Part shown: positions 63,884 through 64,000 of the stretch, in pieces | Position numbering within the stretch: the first letter of the stretch is position 1 | Layout of the letters: each line of letters begins with the position of its first letter | Assembly (NCBI RefSeq): GCF_033095865.1 | Contig: NZ_AP019365.1 | Coordinates: forward strand, 3,941,501-4,005,500 | Reading direction: 5' to 3' | DNA length: 64,000 bases | Source of the DNA: Pseudomonas sp. KU43P | GTDB lineage: Bacteria > Pseudomonadota > Gammaproteobacteria > Pseudomonadales > Pseudomonadaceae | Notes under the pieces: generated by a model | The model's database searches: none | What the model was told of the DNA's origin: nothing | Seen by the model: only the letters and a program-made list of their open reading frames with translations | Position numbers and translations under genes: made by a program

Positions 63884-63893
63884 TTGTCGACAA
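63884..63893. promoter_or_regulatory. TTGTCGACAA palindrome in the hupB promoter region
   Basis: The ten-base palindrome matches the core of the prp operators (11 of 12 bases of the perfect site counting flanks) and spans about +5 to +14 of the predicted hupB transcript. A bound repressor there would block transcription. Confidence 0.4.
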
Positions 63894-63904
63894 TAGCGTG
63901 CCGC

Positions 63905-63934
63905 TTTATAGCAAGGCCCCGAAAAAACTGTCAA
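63905..63934 (-). promoter_or_regulatory. hupB promoter
   Basis: Minus-strand -35 TTGACA (63934-63929), 18-base spacer, extended -10 TGCTATAAA (box 63910-63905). It starts 25 bases after the stop codon of the upstream gene. Confidence 0.75.
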
Positions 63935-63958
63935 GGAAAGCCCCCCAAGCAAAAACTA

Positions 63959-64000
63959 CTAATGCGTGCTGATTCTTTCCTTAGCATCGCCGTCGCGCTT
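63959..64000 (-). CDS. lon: 3' end of a gene entering from the right, probably lon
   Basis: The minus strand shows 13 in-frame codons (KRDGDAKERISTH) and a TAG stop at 63961-63959. Identity as the ATP-dependent protease Lon rests on the conserved lon-hupB-ppiD order, not on these residues. Confidence 0.45.
   Translation of the reverse strand, partial: KRDGDAKERISTH

Overview
The window looks like a chromosomal stretch of a Pseudomonas putida-group bacterium. The evidence is high GC, an OprI-type lipoprotein, the lon-hupB-ppiD order at the right edge, a GntR-controlled 2-methylcitrate operon with acnD and prpF next to acnB, and many copies of the GCCGGCAAGCCGGCTCCC palindromic REP/REPIN repeat typical of this group. 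I see no prophage, insertion sequence, integrase, CRISPR array or rRNA. Gene content is mostly core genome. The more accessory parts are the Csu-type pilus operon and the bacteriophytochrome cluster at the left.

Layout. 0-8 kb: an M14 carboxypeptidase gene (+), then a minus-strand chaperone-usher (Csu/spore coat U) pilus operon of seven genes: four pilin-like subunits, chaperone, usher and a two-domain tip adhesin. 8-13.4 kb: a divergent light-sensing cluster (+) with a bacteriophytochrome kinase, a stand-alone receiver and a receiver-PAS-PAS-kinase-receiver hybrid. 13.5-19.5 kb: tRNA-Gln(UUG), a small YdcH-like protein, zapE, prpE (-), a divergent LysR gene and an HPP/CBS membrane protein. 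19.8-22.4 kb: a minus-strand unit of two PepSY proteins, an OmpR-type regulator and a sensor kinase. 22.6-24.7 kb: a patatin-like protein, queD and a DUF1289 protein. 25-36.4 kb: acnB (+) converging on prpR-prpB-prpC-acnD-prpF-prpD (-), the 2-methylcitrate cycle for propionyl-CoA. PrpE supplies propionyl-CoA from propionate but lies about 10 kb away.

36.7-39.8 kb: a three-gene operon of a retropepsin-like periplasmic peptidase, a membrane protein with an inactive transglutaminase-like domain, and an ATP-grasp alpha-L-glutamate-ligase homologue. This is the best candidate here for a poorly described system. 39.9-46.6 kb: pabB, cysH, cysB, a UspA protein, a ketopantoate-reductase-like protein, aroF and a small acetyltransferase. 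47-53.6 kb: oprI, an L,D-transpeptidase, tesA divergent from an ybbA/ybbP-like ABC exporter, and greB. 53.8-61.4 kb: an MltF-like lytic transglycosylase, tatD, a chemoreceptor, small membrane and acyl-thioesterase proteins, a CHAD protein with a lipoprotein, and an RssA-like patatin. 61.5-64 kb: ppiD, hupB and the probable 3' end of lon.

Regulatory structure visible in the sequence: two TTGTCGACA-type operators flank the prp promoter, and the same palindrome occurs just inside the hupB transcript start. The acnB leader contains nested long-range inverted repeats. REP elements occupy every open gap of the prp operon. Strong bidirectional or unidirectional terminators follow acnB, aroF, oprI, the L,D-transpeptidase gene, hupB and the patatin/ppiD pair.
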